Assembly: GCA_035370465.1 (NCBI GenBank)
Contig: DAOOVW010000003.1
Location: forward strand, 1-53,398
Length of the DNA stretch: 53,398 nt
Reading direction: 5' to 3'
Source of the DNA: a bacterium
GTDB lineage: Bacteria; Ratteibacteria; UBA8468; B48-G9; JAFGKM01
Part shown: positions 18,230 through 27,040 of the stretch, in pieces
Layout: every line of letters starts with the position of its first letter
Position numbering within the stretch: the stretch's first letter is position 1
Translations under genes and position numbers: made by a program
Notes under the pieces: model-generated
What the model saw: only the letters and a program-made list of their open reading frames with translations
What the model was told of the DNA's origin: nothing
Database searches by the model: none

Positions 18230-18493
18230 TTACATTTCTTCTATAATTTTAAAAACTTCATCGCCATCTCTAACAATTTCATCTGTCTTTATTCCAATTT
18301 CATCACCAACTTTTGCAACTTCAACTTCCTGGTGTTCTATTTGTATTGAATTTACTTTTTGAGAAAAATCTGTTGTGTGTCCTTTTATATGTATCTCATC
18401 TCCCCTTTTTAACTGGTCGTTGGTAATTTTAATAGCAGCAACTCCAATTTTATTAAAATAATGTGTTATCTCCCCTATTTTCATCTCCTTCAT
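18230..18493 (-). CDS. Small translation-factor domain II-like beta-barrel protein
   Basis: This 87-residue protein looks like a lone domain II beta-barrel of translation GTPases: IGEITHYFNKIGVAAIKI, then LKRGDEIHIKG, VNSIQIEHQEVEVAKVGDEIGIK (parts shown) and VRDGDEVFKI. Such stand-alone barrels are usually annotated as translation elongation factor-like proteins, with no known role. GGAGGTG lies well spaced before the first ATG. It overlaps the end of the HD-GYP gene by 41 nt and precedes mreB, so all three are likely co-expressed. Confidence 0.75.
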   Translation of the reverse strand: MKEMKIGEITHYFNKIGVAAIKITNDQLKRGDEIHIKGHTTDFSQKVNSIQIEHQEVEVAKVGDEIGIKTDEIVRDGDEVFKIIEEM

Positions 18494-19892
18494 TATTCAC
18501 CTCCATTTTGTTCAATATATCAATAAAAACATTAACAAGTTCTCTATCAAATTGAGTACCTGCATTTGCCAATAGTTCACTTATTGCTTCCTCTTTACTT
18601 AGTGCTTTTCTGTATGGTCTATCTGCCCGCATAGCACTATAAGCATCAGCAATTGCCAAAATTTTAGCATATAAAGGGATTTTTTCTCCACTTAATCCTT
18701 CTGGATATCCCCTTCCATCAACTCTTTCATGATGATATAAACATGCTTCAACTTTTTCTTTATCCACATTTAATGGTCGCAAAATATTCACAGTTATTAA
18801 AGGATGCTTCTTTATAAAATATTTTTCTTCTGGTGTTAATGGTTCTTCTTTAGAAAGAATACCATTTTTTACTCCTAATTTTCCCAGGTCATGTAAAAAA
18901 GAAGATATTTTTAGTGTTTCTATTTCTTCATCACTTAATTCTAATCTCTTTCCAAGAAGTGTAGCATAATATGCAACCATTTCTGAGTGTTGTTTTGTGT
19001 ATCCATCTTTTACTTCAAGTGATTTTATTAGACACTCTATTGTATTTAAAAAATATGAGCCCCTAATTGTTTCCAATAAAATAGAGTTTTCAATTCCTAT
19101 TCCAATTTGCATTGAAAATAATTCAAGAAATTTTACCTCGTTTTTTTCAAAGATACCTATGTTTTTAGAAATTTCTATATCAAGCAATCCAACTTCTTTT
19201 TCTTTTCCTTTTATTCTAACAAAAGCACGAATTGTTTTAGTTTGTTCATCTAATTTAACTATTTCTGAACCAAAGATTTTATTTATTTCTTCTTTTGAAT
19301 AACTCATTTTTTGTTTATTTGTCTTATCTGCAATATATTTATGTTTTCTTAAAATAAAATTGCTACTGCCTTTATCAATTAAATAGATTGAAATTCTTTC
19401 GGGTGAAAATGTTTTTAATAAAATGTCAGATATATTCTCAAGAAATGTATCAATGTCTGTAAGAAATCCAATATTTTTGTTCAACTCAAAAAGTGTCTCA
19501 AAAATTTTTAATCTTGATACTTCTTTTAATAAACTTCCAATTTCTATATTTTTTTTAATTGTTTTAAAAAATTGATTAATATCAAATGGATAAATCAAAA
19601 GGTCATTTGCACCTGAATTTATTGCTTTTACTGCATTTTTAATTTCTTCATCTATTACAACAATTGGTATTAAATTATTGAATTCCCTGACGTTTTTAAT
19701 AAACTGGAATCCATCAATTTCGCTTATTTGTAAGTCAAGTAAAATAAGAGTAAATTCATTATTTTTAATTTTATCAATTGCTACAAAACCATTATTTGTT
19801 TCCTCAAAAATAAAATTTCTTTTTTCAAGTAAATCCCTGCATAATTTTTTTAAATTTTCCTTATCAGATATAATTAAAATTTTTTCATTCAT
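18453..19892 (-). CDS. Receiver-GAF-HD-GYP protein, putative c-di-GMP phosphodiesterase
   Basis: A 479-residue protein with three domains: a receiver (1-120, phospho-acceptor Asp53 in LILLDLQ), a GAF-like domain (about 135-275) and an HD-GYP domain (about 290-470) with QHSE (His302), HDLGK (334-338), HHERVDGRGYPEG and GYP at 395-397. HD-GYP enzymes hydrolyse c-di-GMP. The receiver looks degenerate: the acidic pair reads SD, and the beta-5 Lys is replaced in YPFD. It heads the mreB operon, which has a good promoter at 19917-19945. Confidence 0.9.
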   Translation of the reverse strand: MNEKILIISDKENLKKLCRDLLEKRNFIFEETNNGFVAIDKIKNNEFTLILLDLQISEIDGFQFIKNVREFNNLIPIVVIDEEIKNAVKAINSGANDLLIYPFDINQFFKTIKKNIEIGSLLKEVSRLKIFETLFELNKNIGFLTDIDTFLENISDILLKTFSPERISIYLIDKGSSNFILRKHKYIADKTNKQKMSYSKEEINKIFGSEIVKLDEQTKTIRAFVRIKGKEKEVGLLDIEISKNIGIFEKNEVKFLELFSMQIGIGIENSILLETIRGSYFLNTIECLIKSLEVKDGYTKQHSEMVAYYATLLGKRLELSDEEIETLKISSFLHDLGKLGVKNGILSKEEPLTPEEKYFIKKHPLITVNILRPLNVDKEKVEACLYHHERVDGRGYPEGLSGEKIPLYAKILAIADAYSAMRADRPYRKALSKEEAISELLANAGTQFDRELVNVFIDILNKMEVNNEGDENRGDNTLF

Positions 19893-19916
19893 TTTCTACC
19901 TCTCTTTGTTCATTTT

Positions 19917-19945
19917 ATTTTAACAAGATAATGGAACAAAGTCAA
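19917..19945 (-). promoter_or_regulatory. Sigma70-type promoter of the HD-GYP/mre operon
   Basis: On the minus strand TTGACT (19940-19945) and TAAAAT (19917-19922) are separated by exactly 17 nt, followed by a short leader with GAGAGG and the ATG at 19892. No equally good promoter is seen for the divergent lptB; a TATAAT at 19963-19968 lacks a clear -35. Confidence 0.7.
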
Positions 19946-20019
19946 TATAATACCATTTACCCTATAATTTTTGAATTGTTTATTTTTTATACTGCTTCTT
20001 CTTATGGTAAAATTAAAAA

Positions 20020-20736
20020 ATGCTTGAAACAAAAAATTTAAAAAAGAGTTTTGGGAGAAAAGTAGCCGTTAGAGATATTTCCATAAATGTTGGTAAAGGA
20101 GAAATTGTTGGACTTTTAGGTCCAAATGGGGCAGGAAAAACGACAACTTTTGAAATGGTACTTGGATTTTTAAAACCAGATAAAGGTAATATTTTTGTTG
20201 ATGGGATAGATATAACAAACTTTTCTGTCTGGAAAAGAAGTCAATTGGGTATTTCTTATCTTCCACAGGAAATATCAATTTTTTCAAAATTAACAGTTGA
20301 AGAAAATTTCTATATAATTCTTGAATCATATTACAAAGATAAAAAAAAGATGAAGCAGGTTGTTGAAGAATATCTAAAAAAGATAGGGCTTTATGATATG
20401 AGGGAACAGCCAGCAGGAACTCTTTCAGGCGGAGAAAAAAGGCGACTTGAAATAGGAAGAAGTTTAAGTTTAAATCCCAAGTTTTTTCTTTTAGATGAGC
20501 CTTTTTCAGGAATTGACCCAAAAACTGTATCTGAACTTCAGGATATAGTTGTCAAATTAAAAAATTCAAATATTGGTATTTTACTTACAGACCATAATGT
20601 AAGAGAAGCACTAACAATAACAGATAGAGCATATATAATTTATCAGGGCAAAATACTTATTGAAGGAAAACCAGAAGAAATATTAAAACATCCAGAAGCA
20701 AGAGGTGTTTATTTTGGAGAGAAATTTCAGATATGA
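20020..20736 (+). CDS. lptB: LPS export ABC transporter ATP-binding protein LptB
   Basis: A 238-residue ABC ATPase with Walker A GPNGAGKTT, a Q-loop in YLPQEISIF, the signature LSGGEKRRLEIGR, Walker B FFLLDEPFSGIDP and the H-loop TDHNVRE. The LptB-specific features ISYLPQE, LLTDHNVREAL and the C-terminal EARGVYFGEKF are present. It powers LPS transport to the outer membrane, so it supports a diderm envelope. It overlaps uppS by 4 nt. Confidence 0.94.
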   Translation: MLETKNLKKSFGRKVAVRDISINVGKGEIVGLLGPNGAGKTTTFEMVLGFLKPDKGNIFVDGIDITNFSVWKRSQLGISYLPQEISIFSKLTVEENFYIILESYYKDKKKMKQVVEEYLKKIGLYDMREQPAGTLSGGEKRRLEIGRSLSLNPKFFLLDEPFSGIDPKTVSELQDIVVKLKNSNIGILLTDHNVREALTITDRAYIIYQGKILIEGKPEEILKHPEARGVYFGEKFQI

Positions 20737-21437
20737 GAAAGAATTTAACGATATTACCGGTACATGTTGGAATTATAATGGATGGAAATGGAAGATGGGC
20801 TAATAAAAAAAATTTGCCAAGAATTTTTGGTCATAAAGAAGGGATTAAAGCAGTAAGAAGGGTGGTAAAGGCAGCAAAAAAATTTGAAATTAAATATCTT
20901 ACATTATATTCCTTTTCAACAGAGAACTGGAAAAGACCGCAAGAAGAAGTTTCTTTTCTCCTTAAACTTATAGAAACAAGACTGATAAAAGAAGGAAATA
21001 ATTTAAACAAAAATAATGTAAAAGTTGATTTTATTGGTAAGAAAGAAAAACTTCCTAAAAAACTTATTGAAATAATGGACAGGGTAAGAAATTTAACTAA
21101 AAAAAATACAGGACTTACTTTAATTTTTGCTATAAATTATGGAGGCAGACAGGAGATATTGGATGCAATAGAACAAATAATTAAACATGGGAATATAAAA
21201 AAGGTTGAAGAAGAAAATTTCCGGAATTTTCTTTATCTTCCTTCTCTTCCTGACCCTGACCTTATAGTAAGAACAGCAGGAGAAAAGCGAATAAGCAATT
21301 TTTTATTATGGCAATCAGCATATTCAGAGCTTTACTTTACAGATGTTCTCTGGCCTGATTTTGATGAAGAGGACTTTTATAAATGTCTTGTTTCTTACCA
21401 AAGAAGAAAAAGAAAATTTGGGGGGCTTGTTAAGTGA
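20733..21437 (+). CDS. uppS: Isoprenyl transferase / undecaprenyl diphosphate synthase
   Basis: A 234-residue cis-prenyltransferase that makes the C55 lipid carrier for wall and LPS synthesis. The motifs are VGIIMDGNGRWA with the catalytic Asp, GHKEG, TLYSFSTENWKRP, INYGGRQEI and DPDLIVRTAGEKRISNFLLWQ (parts: DPDLIVRTAGE, SNFLLWQ), then SELYFTDVLWPDF. It is coupled by ATGA overlaps to both lptB and dxr. Confidence 0.97.
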   Translation: MRKNLTILPVHVGIIMDGNGRWANKKNLPRIFGHKEGIKAVRRVVKAAKKFEIKYLTLYSFSTENWKRPQEEVSFLLKLIETRLIKEGNNLNKNNVKVDFIGKKEKLPKKLIEIMDRVRNLTKKNTGLTLIFAINYGGRQEILDAIEQIIKHGNIKKVEEENFRNFLYLPSLPDPDLIVRTAGEKRISNFLLWQSAYSELYFTDVLWPDFDEEDFYKCLVSYQRRKRKFGGLVK

Positions 21438-22537
21438 AAAGAGTTGTTATTTTTGGTTCAACAGGGACAATAGGAATAAATACACTTGAAGTTATAAATA
21501 GACAAAAAAATAAATTTAAAGTTGTCGCTCTTGCATGTAAAGAAAACAAAAAAATTCTTTCTCAACAAATTGAACAATTTTTACCTGAATTTGTTTATAT
21601 TGAAGAAAGAGATACATCTTTTGAAAGGAAATTTAAAAATATAAAATTTTTTTATAAAGGAGAAATGTCTGAAATTTCAAAAGTTGATTCAGATATTTTC
21701 ATTTTTGCTATACCTGGTATTGACAGTTTAGATACCTTTGTTGAGTGTCTGAAAAGGAGAAAAAAAATTGGACTTGCAACAAAAGAAATTCTTGTTGTTG
21801 CAGGTAGTATTATAAAAAATTTATTAAAAAAATACAAAAGTGAAATTCTCCCTATTGATAGTGAGCATAATGCAATTTTTCAGATTATAGAAAAAGAAAA
21901 TAAAAAAGATATTAAAAAGATATACCTGACTGCATCAGGGGGACCTTTTTATAAAACAAAAATTAAAAGTCCATCTTTAAAACAGGTTCTTTCTCATCCT
22001 ATATGGAAAATGGGCAAGAAAATAACAATTGATTCTGCAACAATGATGAATAAATGTTTTGAAATAATTGAAGCACATCATCTTTTTTCTTTACCATTTG
22101 AAAAAATTGGGGTTTTATTTCATCCTGAGGCAATAGTTCATGGGTTAGTAGAATTTATTGATGGAACAATAAAGGCAATTATGTATAAACCAGATATGAA
22201 AATTCCAATAAATTATGTTTTAAACTATCCTGAAAGAGAAGGAGAATCTCTTGAAATTCTACCATTAGATAAGATGAAAAAACTTACTTTTAGAGCTCCT
22301 TCTGGAAAAGAAAAATTTATAAAGTTTGCAAAAGAGTCAATAAAAATAAATGGCTCTTATCCTGTTGTTTTAAATACTGCAAACGAAGTGTCTGTTAGGT
22401 ATTTTCTTGAAAATAAAATAAAATTTCAAGATATTTTAGGGACTATTGAAAAAATAATTAAAAAACAAAAAATACAAAAAAATATAACTATAAATGATAT
22501 TTACAGAATTACAGAAGAAATAAAAAATTCTTATTAA
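21434..22537 (+). CDS. dxr: 1-Deoxy-D-xylulose 5-phosphate reductoisomerase
   Basis: A 367-residue NADPH enzyme that makes MEP, the committed step of non-mevalonate isoprenoid synthesis. It has the GSTGTIG nucleotide loop, LATKEILVVAG, PIDSEHNAIFQ with metal-binding Asp and Glu, TASGGPF, MGKKITIDSATMMNKC and EAHHLF. It is slightly shorter than usual at the C-terminus. The start is a GTG overlapping the uppS stop (GTGA). With ispE at 37.9 kb, the window holds two MEP-pathway steps. Confidence 0.96.
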   Translation: MKRVVIFGSTGTIGINTLEVINRQKNKFKVVALACKENKKILSQQIEQFLPEFVYIEERDTSFERKFKNIKFFYKGEMSEISKVDSDIFIFAIPGIDSLDTFVECLKRRKKIGLATKEILVVAGSIIKNLLKKYKSEILPIDSEHNAIFQIIEKENKKDIKKIYLTASGGPFYKTKIKSPSLKQVLSHPIWKMGKKITIDSATMMNKCFEIIEAHHLFSLPFEKIGVLFHPEAIVHGLVEFIDGTIKAIMYKPDMKIPINYVLNYPEREGESLEILPLDKMKKLTFRAPSGKEKFIKFAKESIKINGSYPVVLNTANEVSVRYFLENKIKFQDILGTIEKIIKKQKIQKNITINDIYRITEEIKNSY

Positions 22538-22541
22538 AAAA

Positions 22542-24167
22542 ATGGGAAAAATTTATTTTCCACAGTCAAAAATAGGTAAAAAAGGTTTTCCAATAGAGAC
22601 TGAATTGACAATTCTTGATATTGCTCAAAGAAATAATATTCAATTATCTGCTGAATGTGGTGGACAAGGAAAATGCGGGAAATGTGTTGTAAGAATTGAG
22701 AAGGGGAAAAGAAATTTATCACCACTAAATCAAATTGAAGAAAAATTTTTCTTATCAGATAATGAGCGGCTTGCCTGCCAGACAAAAATAATAAAAGATA
22801 ATGGAGATATAGTTGTCTACATAAAAGATTCTGGAAGGTATGAAATTTTAAAGTTTGGAATGGAGAGAAAAATTCCTATTTGTCCTCGTTTTTACAAAAA
22901 AAATGAAAATGTCTATAAAGAAGGAGAGATTATAGATGTTTATAGAGGAAATATTTTTGGATTGGCAATTGATGTTGGTACAACAACAGTTGTTTTTGAT
23001 ATTGTGAACCTTGAAAATGGTAATATTATAGCAACAGTTGCTAAAACAAATCCTCAAATTTCTTTTGGTAATGATGTTATTTCAAGAATTGAATATGTTT
23101 CTATTGATAAAAATCAAAAAAGATATTTAAATGATGAAGAAAAAAGAGAAAGAGTAAAAAAACTACAAAGAGTTATTATTGAGGCAATCAACAATTCAAT
23201 TGATGAAATTTCGGGAAAATATGGAGAAAATTTTTCAGAAAAAATTTATAGTGTTGTTGTATCAGGAAATCCTACAATGAGAAATTTATTTTTTGGGATT
23301 GATGTCTCTTCCCTTGGAGTAAGTCCATATGAGCCAGTCCATAAGGAAGAAATAATTGTTATGCCAGAAGAAATTGGATTAAAAATAAACAAAAATGGAG
23401 ATGTTTATGGGATTCCTCTTATTGGTGGACATGTTGGAGGAGATATTGTTGCAGATATTTTATCATCAGAAATTTATAAAAATGAAGAAATATCCATTAT
23501 AGTTGATATAGGAACAAATGGAGAAGTAGTTATTGGAAATAAATATAAAATTATTTCTACTTCCGCAGCAGCAGGCGGTGCTTTTGAAGGTGGGAATATT
23601 TCCTTTGGAGTTGGAGCAATAGAAGGGGCAGTGAAAAAAATAGAAATAATTGATGGAAGAGTTTTTTATTCTACAATAGGAAATAAATATCCAATTGGTA
23701 TATGTGGTTCTGGTTTTATTGATTTACTTGCAGAACTTTTAAAATATAATATTTTAAGTAAAAATGCAAAATTAAAACAGGACTTTTACATAACAGGAGA
23801 AATAAAAATTACACAGGCAGATATGTACCAACTTATAACTTCAAAATCAGCAATAAAAACAGCACAGGATATACTTATGAAATGTTATCCAGTTGAAAAA
23901 GAAAATTTAGGGAAAATTTACATTTCTGGCGGATTTGGGAATTTTATAAATGTAAAAAATGCAATGAAAATAGGACTTATTCCAGAAATTGAAGAAGAAA
24001 AAGTCATTAAAATTGGAAATGGTTCTCTTGAAGGGGCAAGAGAAATTTTGTTATGTGAGGAAAGAAAAAAAACTGCTGAAGAAATTGCAAGAAGCGTAGT
24101 TCATATAAAAACAAATGAAGTAGAAAAGAATTTTGATTATATACTGGCAGAAAACATGTATTTTTAA
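22542..24167 (+). CDS. Corrinoid-protein reactivation factor (2Fe-2S + ASKHA, RACo/DUF4445 type)
   Basis: A 541-residue protein. A plant-type ferredoxin domain spans residues 1-95 with Cys39, Cys45, Cys48 and Cys79 for one [2Fe-2S] cluster. The rest is an ASKHA ATPase-like region with LAIDVGTTTVVFDIV, VSGNPTMRNL, IVDIGTNGEVV, AAAGGAFEGGNI and ISGGFGNFI. Relatives reduce inactive Co(II) corrinoid proteins using ATP. It is followed by a UroD-like methyltransferase 12 nt later, which supports a corrinoid C1 role. It starts 4 nt after dxr. Confidence 0.85.
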   Translation: MGKIYFPQSKIGKKGFPIETELTILDIAQRNNIQLSAECGGQGKCGKCVVRIEKGKRNLSPLNQIEEKFFLSDNERLACQTKIIKDNGDIVVYIKDSGRYEILKFGMERKIPICPRFYKKNENVYKEGEIIDVYRGNIFGLAIDVGTTTVVFDIVNLENGNIIATVAKTNPQISFGNDVISRIEYVSIDKNQKRYLNDEEKRERVKKLQRVIIEAINNSIDEISGKYGENFSEKIYSVVVSGNPTMRNLFFGIDVSSLGVSPYEPVHKEEIIVMPEEIGLKINKNGDVYGIPLIGGHVGGDIVADILSSEIYKNEEISIIVDIGTNGEVVIGNKYKIISTSAAAGGAFEGGNISFGVGAIEGAVKKIEIIDGRVFYSTIGNKYPIGICGSGFIDLLAELLKYNILSKNAKLKQDFYITGEIKITQADMYQLITSKSAIKTAQDILMKCYPVEKENLGKIYISGGFGNFINVKNAMKIGLIPEIEEEKVIKIGNGSLEGAREILLCEERKKTAEEIARSVVHIKTNEVEKNFDYILAENMYF

Positions 24168-24179
24168 CAAAGAGAGGTT

Positions 24180-25295
24180 ATGAACTCAAGAGAAAGGATA
24201 TTAAATGTTTTTGAAGGTAGAAAAGTTGACAGAATCCCTATTTCTTTATATGAATTTGATGGTAATTATGATAGTTGGATTTATAATTATCCTGAATATG
24301 TTGAGATTCTGAATTATGCAAAAGGGAAAACAGATAAGATGTATTTCTGGTTTCCAATAATAAATAGTCCATCTATTTTTTATGGACAAATAGACCTAAA
24401 TGATATAAAAACAGAAGAATGGGAAGAAAATGACCAATTTCATACAAAAACAACAATAAGAACACCTCTTGGGGAAGTTTATACTCACTCAAGACAGGAT
24501 AAAGGGATTCATACATCCTGGACAATTGAGAATTTATGTAAGAATATAAATGATGCTAAAAAAATTCTTTCTCTTCCATACATCCCTATGAAAGTTGATG
24601 TTTCATCTTTTTTTGAAAAAGACAAAAAATTAGGAGAAGAAGGAATTTTAATGGGTGATATTCCTGATGCTTTATGTTTGGTGGTTAGCCTTTTTGGTTT
24701 TAGTAGATTTTTAATGTTTTATATTGACAACCCGGATATTATTTTTAAACTCATAAATTTTTTTCAGGAAAGAATTTATAATTACTTAAAAGAACTTTTA
24801 GAAAATGGAGCAATAACAGTATATAGAATATGTGGTCCAGAATATGCTACTCCTCCTTATTTAAGCCCAAATGAATTTGATAAACTTGTAACTCCTTATG
24901 ATAAGCAATTGTTCCAACTTCTTCACAAATATGGAGCAAAAGGGAGATTACATTCACACGGGAAAATAAAAAATGTTTTAAAGGCATTTTTAGAGATAGA
25001 AATAGATGCTACTGACCCTATTGAACCACTGCCAGATGGAGATATAACATTAAAAGAAGCAAGAAAAATTCTTGGAGAAAAAATTGTTTTGATAGGAAAT
25101 ATAGAAGAAAGATTATTGGAAATTGGAAGTAAAAAAGATATTGAAGATGCAGTTAAAAAAGCAATTAATGAAGTTGGAAATACACCATTTATTTTATGTC
25201 CAACAGCAATGCCATTAACAACTCCACTTGATAAAAAAATAAAAGAAAACATTATTCATTATATTGACTGCGGAGGGAAATATGGGAAATTATAA
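24180..25295 (+). CDS. Uroporphyrinogen decarboxylase-like methyltransferase (MtaA/CmuA type)
   Basis: A 371-residue TIM-barrel protein starting NSRERILNVFEGRKVDRIPI, typical of the UroD superfamily. The zinc-site region is RLHSHGKIKNVL with downstream ATDPIEPLPDGDITLKEA and KIVLIGNIEERL, as in methylcobamide:thiol methyltransferases and not as in haem UroD. It pairs with the reactivation factor upstream. No corrinoid-binding protein lies in the window, so the methyl donor is elsewhere. GAGAGG precedes the ATG. Confidence 0.8.
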   Translation: MNSRERILNVFEGRKVDRIPISLYEFDGNYDSWIYNYPEYVEILNYAKGKTDKMYFWFPIINSPSIFYGQIDLNDIKTEEWEENDQFHTKTTIRTPLGEVYTHSRQDKGIHTSWTIENLCKNINDAKKILSLPYIPMKVDVSSFFEKDKKLGEEGILMGDIPDALCLVVSLFGFSRFLMFYIDNPDIIFKLINFFQERIYNYLKELLENGAITVYRICGPEYATPPYLSPNEFDKLVTPYDKQLFQLLHKYGAKGRLHSHGKIKNVLKAFLEIEIDATDPIEPLPDGDITLKEARKILGEKIVLIGNIEERLLEIGSKKDIEDAVKKAINEVGNTPFILCPTAMPLTTPLDKKIKENIIHYIDCGGKYGKL

Positions 25296-25364
25296 AATTG
25301 AAAAAATTTTATTGAGTGAAACTTTTTTGTTATCATTCAATCAAAATATAAAAGGAGGGAGAAA

Positions 25365-25973
25365 ATGATTGAGAATATAAAGTGGTTAGGGCATTCATCT
25401 GTTTTAATAGAGAAAGAAGGTAAATATATTTATGTTGACCCATGGAAAATAAAAAAAGATGAACCAAAAGGTGATTTAGTTTTAATAACACATCCACATT
25501 ATGACCATTGTAGTCCAGAAGATATAGATAAAATAAGGAAAGACCAAACAATTATTATAGGACCATCTGATGCAGTTGAAACAATAAATGGAAATACAAG
25601 AAAGATAAAACCGTATGAGGAAATTGAACTGCCTTATGTAAAAATAAAAGGTGTTCCTGCATATAATATAAATAAAAACTTCCATCCAAAAAGCAATAAT
25701 TGGGTTGGATATATAATAAAATTTCCTGATAGTTCAATTTATATTACAGGTGATACTGACTTTATACCTGAAATGAAAGGAGTTAAGGTTGATATTGTCC
25801 TTTTGCCAATTGGGGGAACATATACAATGGATGCAGAACAGGCAGCAGAAGCAATCAACAATATGAATGTAAAAGTTGCAATACCAATTCATTATGGGAA
25901 TATTGTAGGTAGTAAAAAAGATGCTGAAAAATTAACTTCTCTTGTAAAAAATGCAGAAGTAAAAATTCTTTAA
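25365..25973 (+). CDS. Metallo-beta-lactamase-fold hydrolase (UlaG-like)
   Basis: A 202-residue MBL-fold protein with the two-metal pattern: HPHYDHC (HxHxDH), a later ITGDTDF Asp and PIHYGN His. The size and N-terminus (IKWLGHSSVLIE) fit the UlaG/L-ascorbate-lactonase-like family, often of unknown substrate. GGAGGGAG precedes the ATG. Its stop overlaps the stop of the convergent oxidoreductase by 3 nt, which leaves no room for a terminator between them. Confidence 0.85.
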   Translation: MIENIKWLGHSSVLIEKEGKYIYVDPWKIKKDEPKGDLVLITHPHYDHCSPEDIDKIRKDQTIIIGPSDAVETINGNTRKIKPYEEIELPYVKIKGVPAYNINKNFHPKSNNWVGYIIKFPDSSIYITGDTDFIPEMKGVKVDIVLLPIGGTYTMDAEQAAEAINNMNVKVAIPIHYGNIVGSKKDAEKLTSLVKNAEVKIL

Positions 25974-27025
25974 AAGGAAACCTCTTTTCCACTTTCAGCA
26001 CTTATATAAATTCCTTCAAGCATTTTTATTACCTCTAAGGATTGCTCTAATTTTACAGGTACCTCTTTATTTTCCTTTACACATTCAAAAAACTCCTTTA
26101 TTTCCTGATGATGTGGTGGCTGAATATCTGACATCACATTATCAAATAATGGTTTTATATCCTGTAAAATACCATTTTTTTCTGTTGCAATTTTTCCATC
26201 AGGCCATAAAAATCCACTTTCTGTTCCAAATAAAGTTGTAGAAAAATCCTCCAATTTTTCCATATTTGCAAGAAAACTACATGTTAAGACCAAACTTCTT
26301 CCATCATCAAACCTTATAAATCCAGAAGCAAAGTCCTCTACATTATATGTCTCTCTATCCCACTCACCCCATAATCCTCTTATATCTTTTCTCTTTGCAA
26401 GTTTTGTATATGTAATTCCTTTTACTGAATGGACTTTTGGGCATCCGATAAACCAGTAAGTCAAATCAAGAATATGAACTCCGATATCAAACATAGGACC
26501 GCCGCCTGAAAGTTCTTTTTTAATAAATGTATCTCGGGCTGGTATTCCTCTTCTTCTTAATGCATTGGCAAAAGCAAAATAAATTTCTCCAAAAAAGCCA
26601 TCATCAATTAGTTTTTTTGTCAAAACACTTTCTTTTCTAAATCTTTGATGTTGTGCTGCCATAAGTTTTTTATTTGATTTTTTTGCCTGTTCTATCATAC
26701 CTTCCACTTCTTTTACACTTGTAGCAAGAGGTTTTTCACATATTACATGTTTTCCTGCTTTCAATGAATCAATTACTGCTGGATAATGCAGTTTATTTGG
26801 AGTACATACATCAACAATATCAATTTCCTGAATCTCAAGCAGTTTTTTATAATTATCAAAAATATATTTTATTCCTTCTTTTTCTGCTTGTTTTCTTGCT
26901 TTTTCTGAAACATCTGCTATCCCAATTACTTCAACATCTGATAACTTTTTCCAGCCAGGAAAATGAGTTGAACTTGCAATACCACCAAAACCAATAAATC
27001 CAACACAATACTTCCCATTTTTCAT
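25970..27025 (-). CDS. Gfo/Idh/MocA family oxidoreductase
   Basis: A 351-residue NAD(P)-dependent sugar or polyol dehydrogenase-like protein. The N-terminal Rossmann domain has VGFIGFGGIASSTH and the family motif ICEKPLATS, followed by an AAQHQRF segment and GGGPMFDIGVHILDL with conserved Asp/His of the substrate site. The substrate is unknown. GGAAAGGAG precedes the ATG. It follows the acyl-CoA synthetase by 15 nt in the same direction. Confidence 0.9.
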   Translation of the reverse strand: MKNGKYCVGFIGFGGIASSTHFPGWKKLSDVEVIGIADVSEKARKQAEKEGIKYIFDNYKKLLEIQEIDIVDVCTPNKLHYPAVIDSLKAGKHVICEKPLATSVKEVEGMIEQAKKSNKKLMAAQHQRFRKESVLTKKLIDDGFFGEIYFAFANALRRRGIPARDTFIKKELSGGGPMFDIGVHILDLTYWFIGCPKVHSVKGITYTKLAKRKDIRGLWGEWDRETYNVEDFASGFIRFDDGRSLVLTCSFLANMEKLEDFSTTLFGTESGFLWPDGKIATEKNGILQDIKPLFDNVMSDIQPPHHQEIKEFFECVKENKEVPVKLEQSLEVIKMLEGIYISAESGKEVSF

Positions 27026-27040
27026 TTTTTCTCCTTTCCT

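Noticed and set aside
25311..25341. Possible terminator hairpin (ATTGAGTGA/TCATTCAAT)
   Set aside because: No T-run follows and the stem has a G-U pair; too weak to call.
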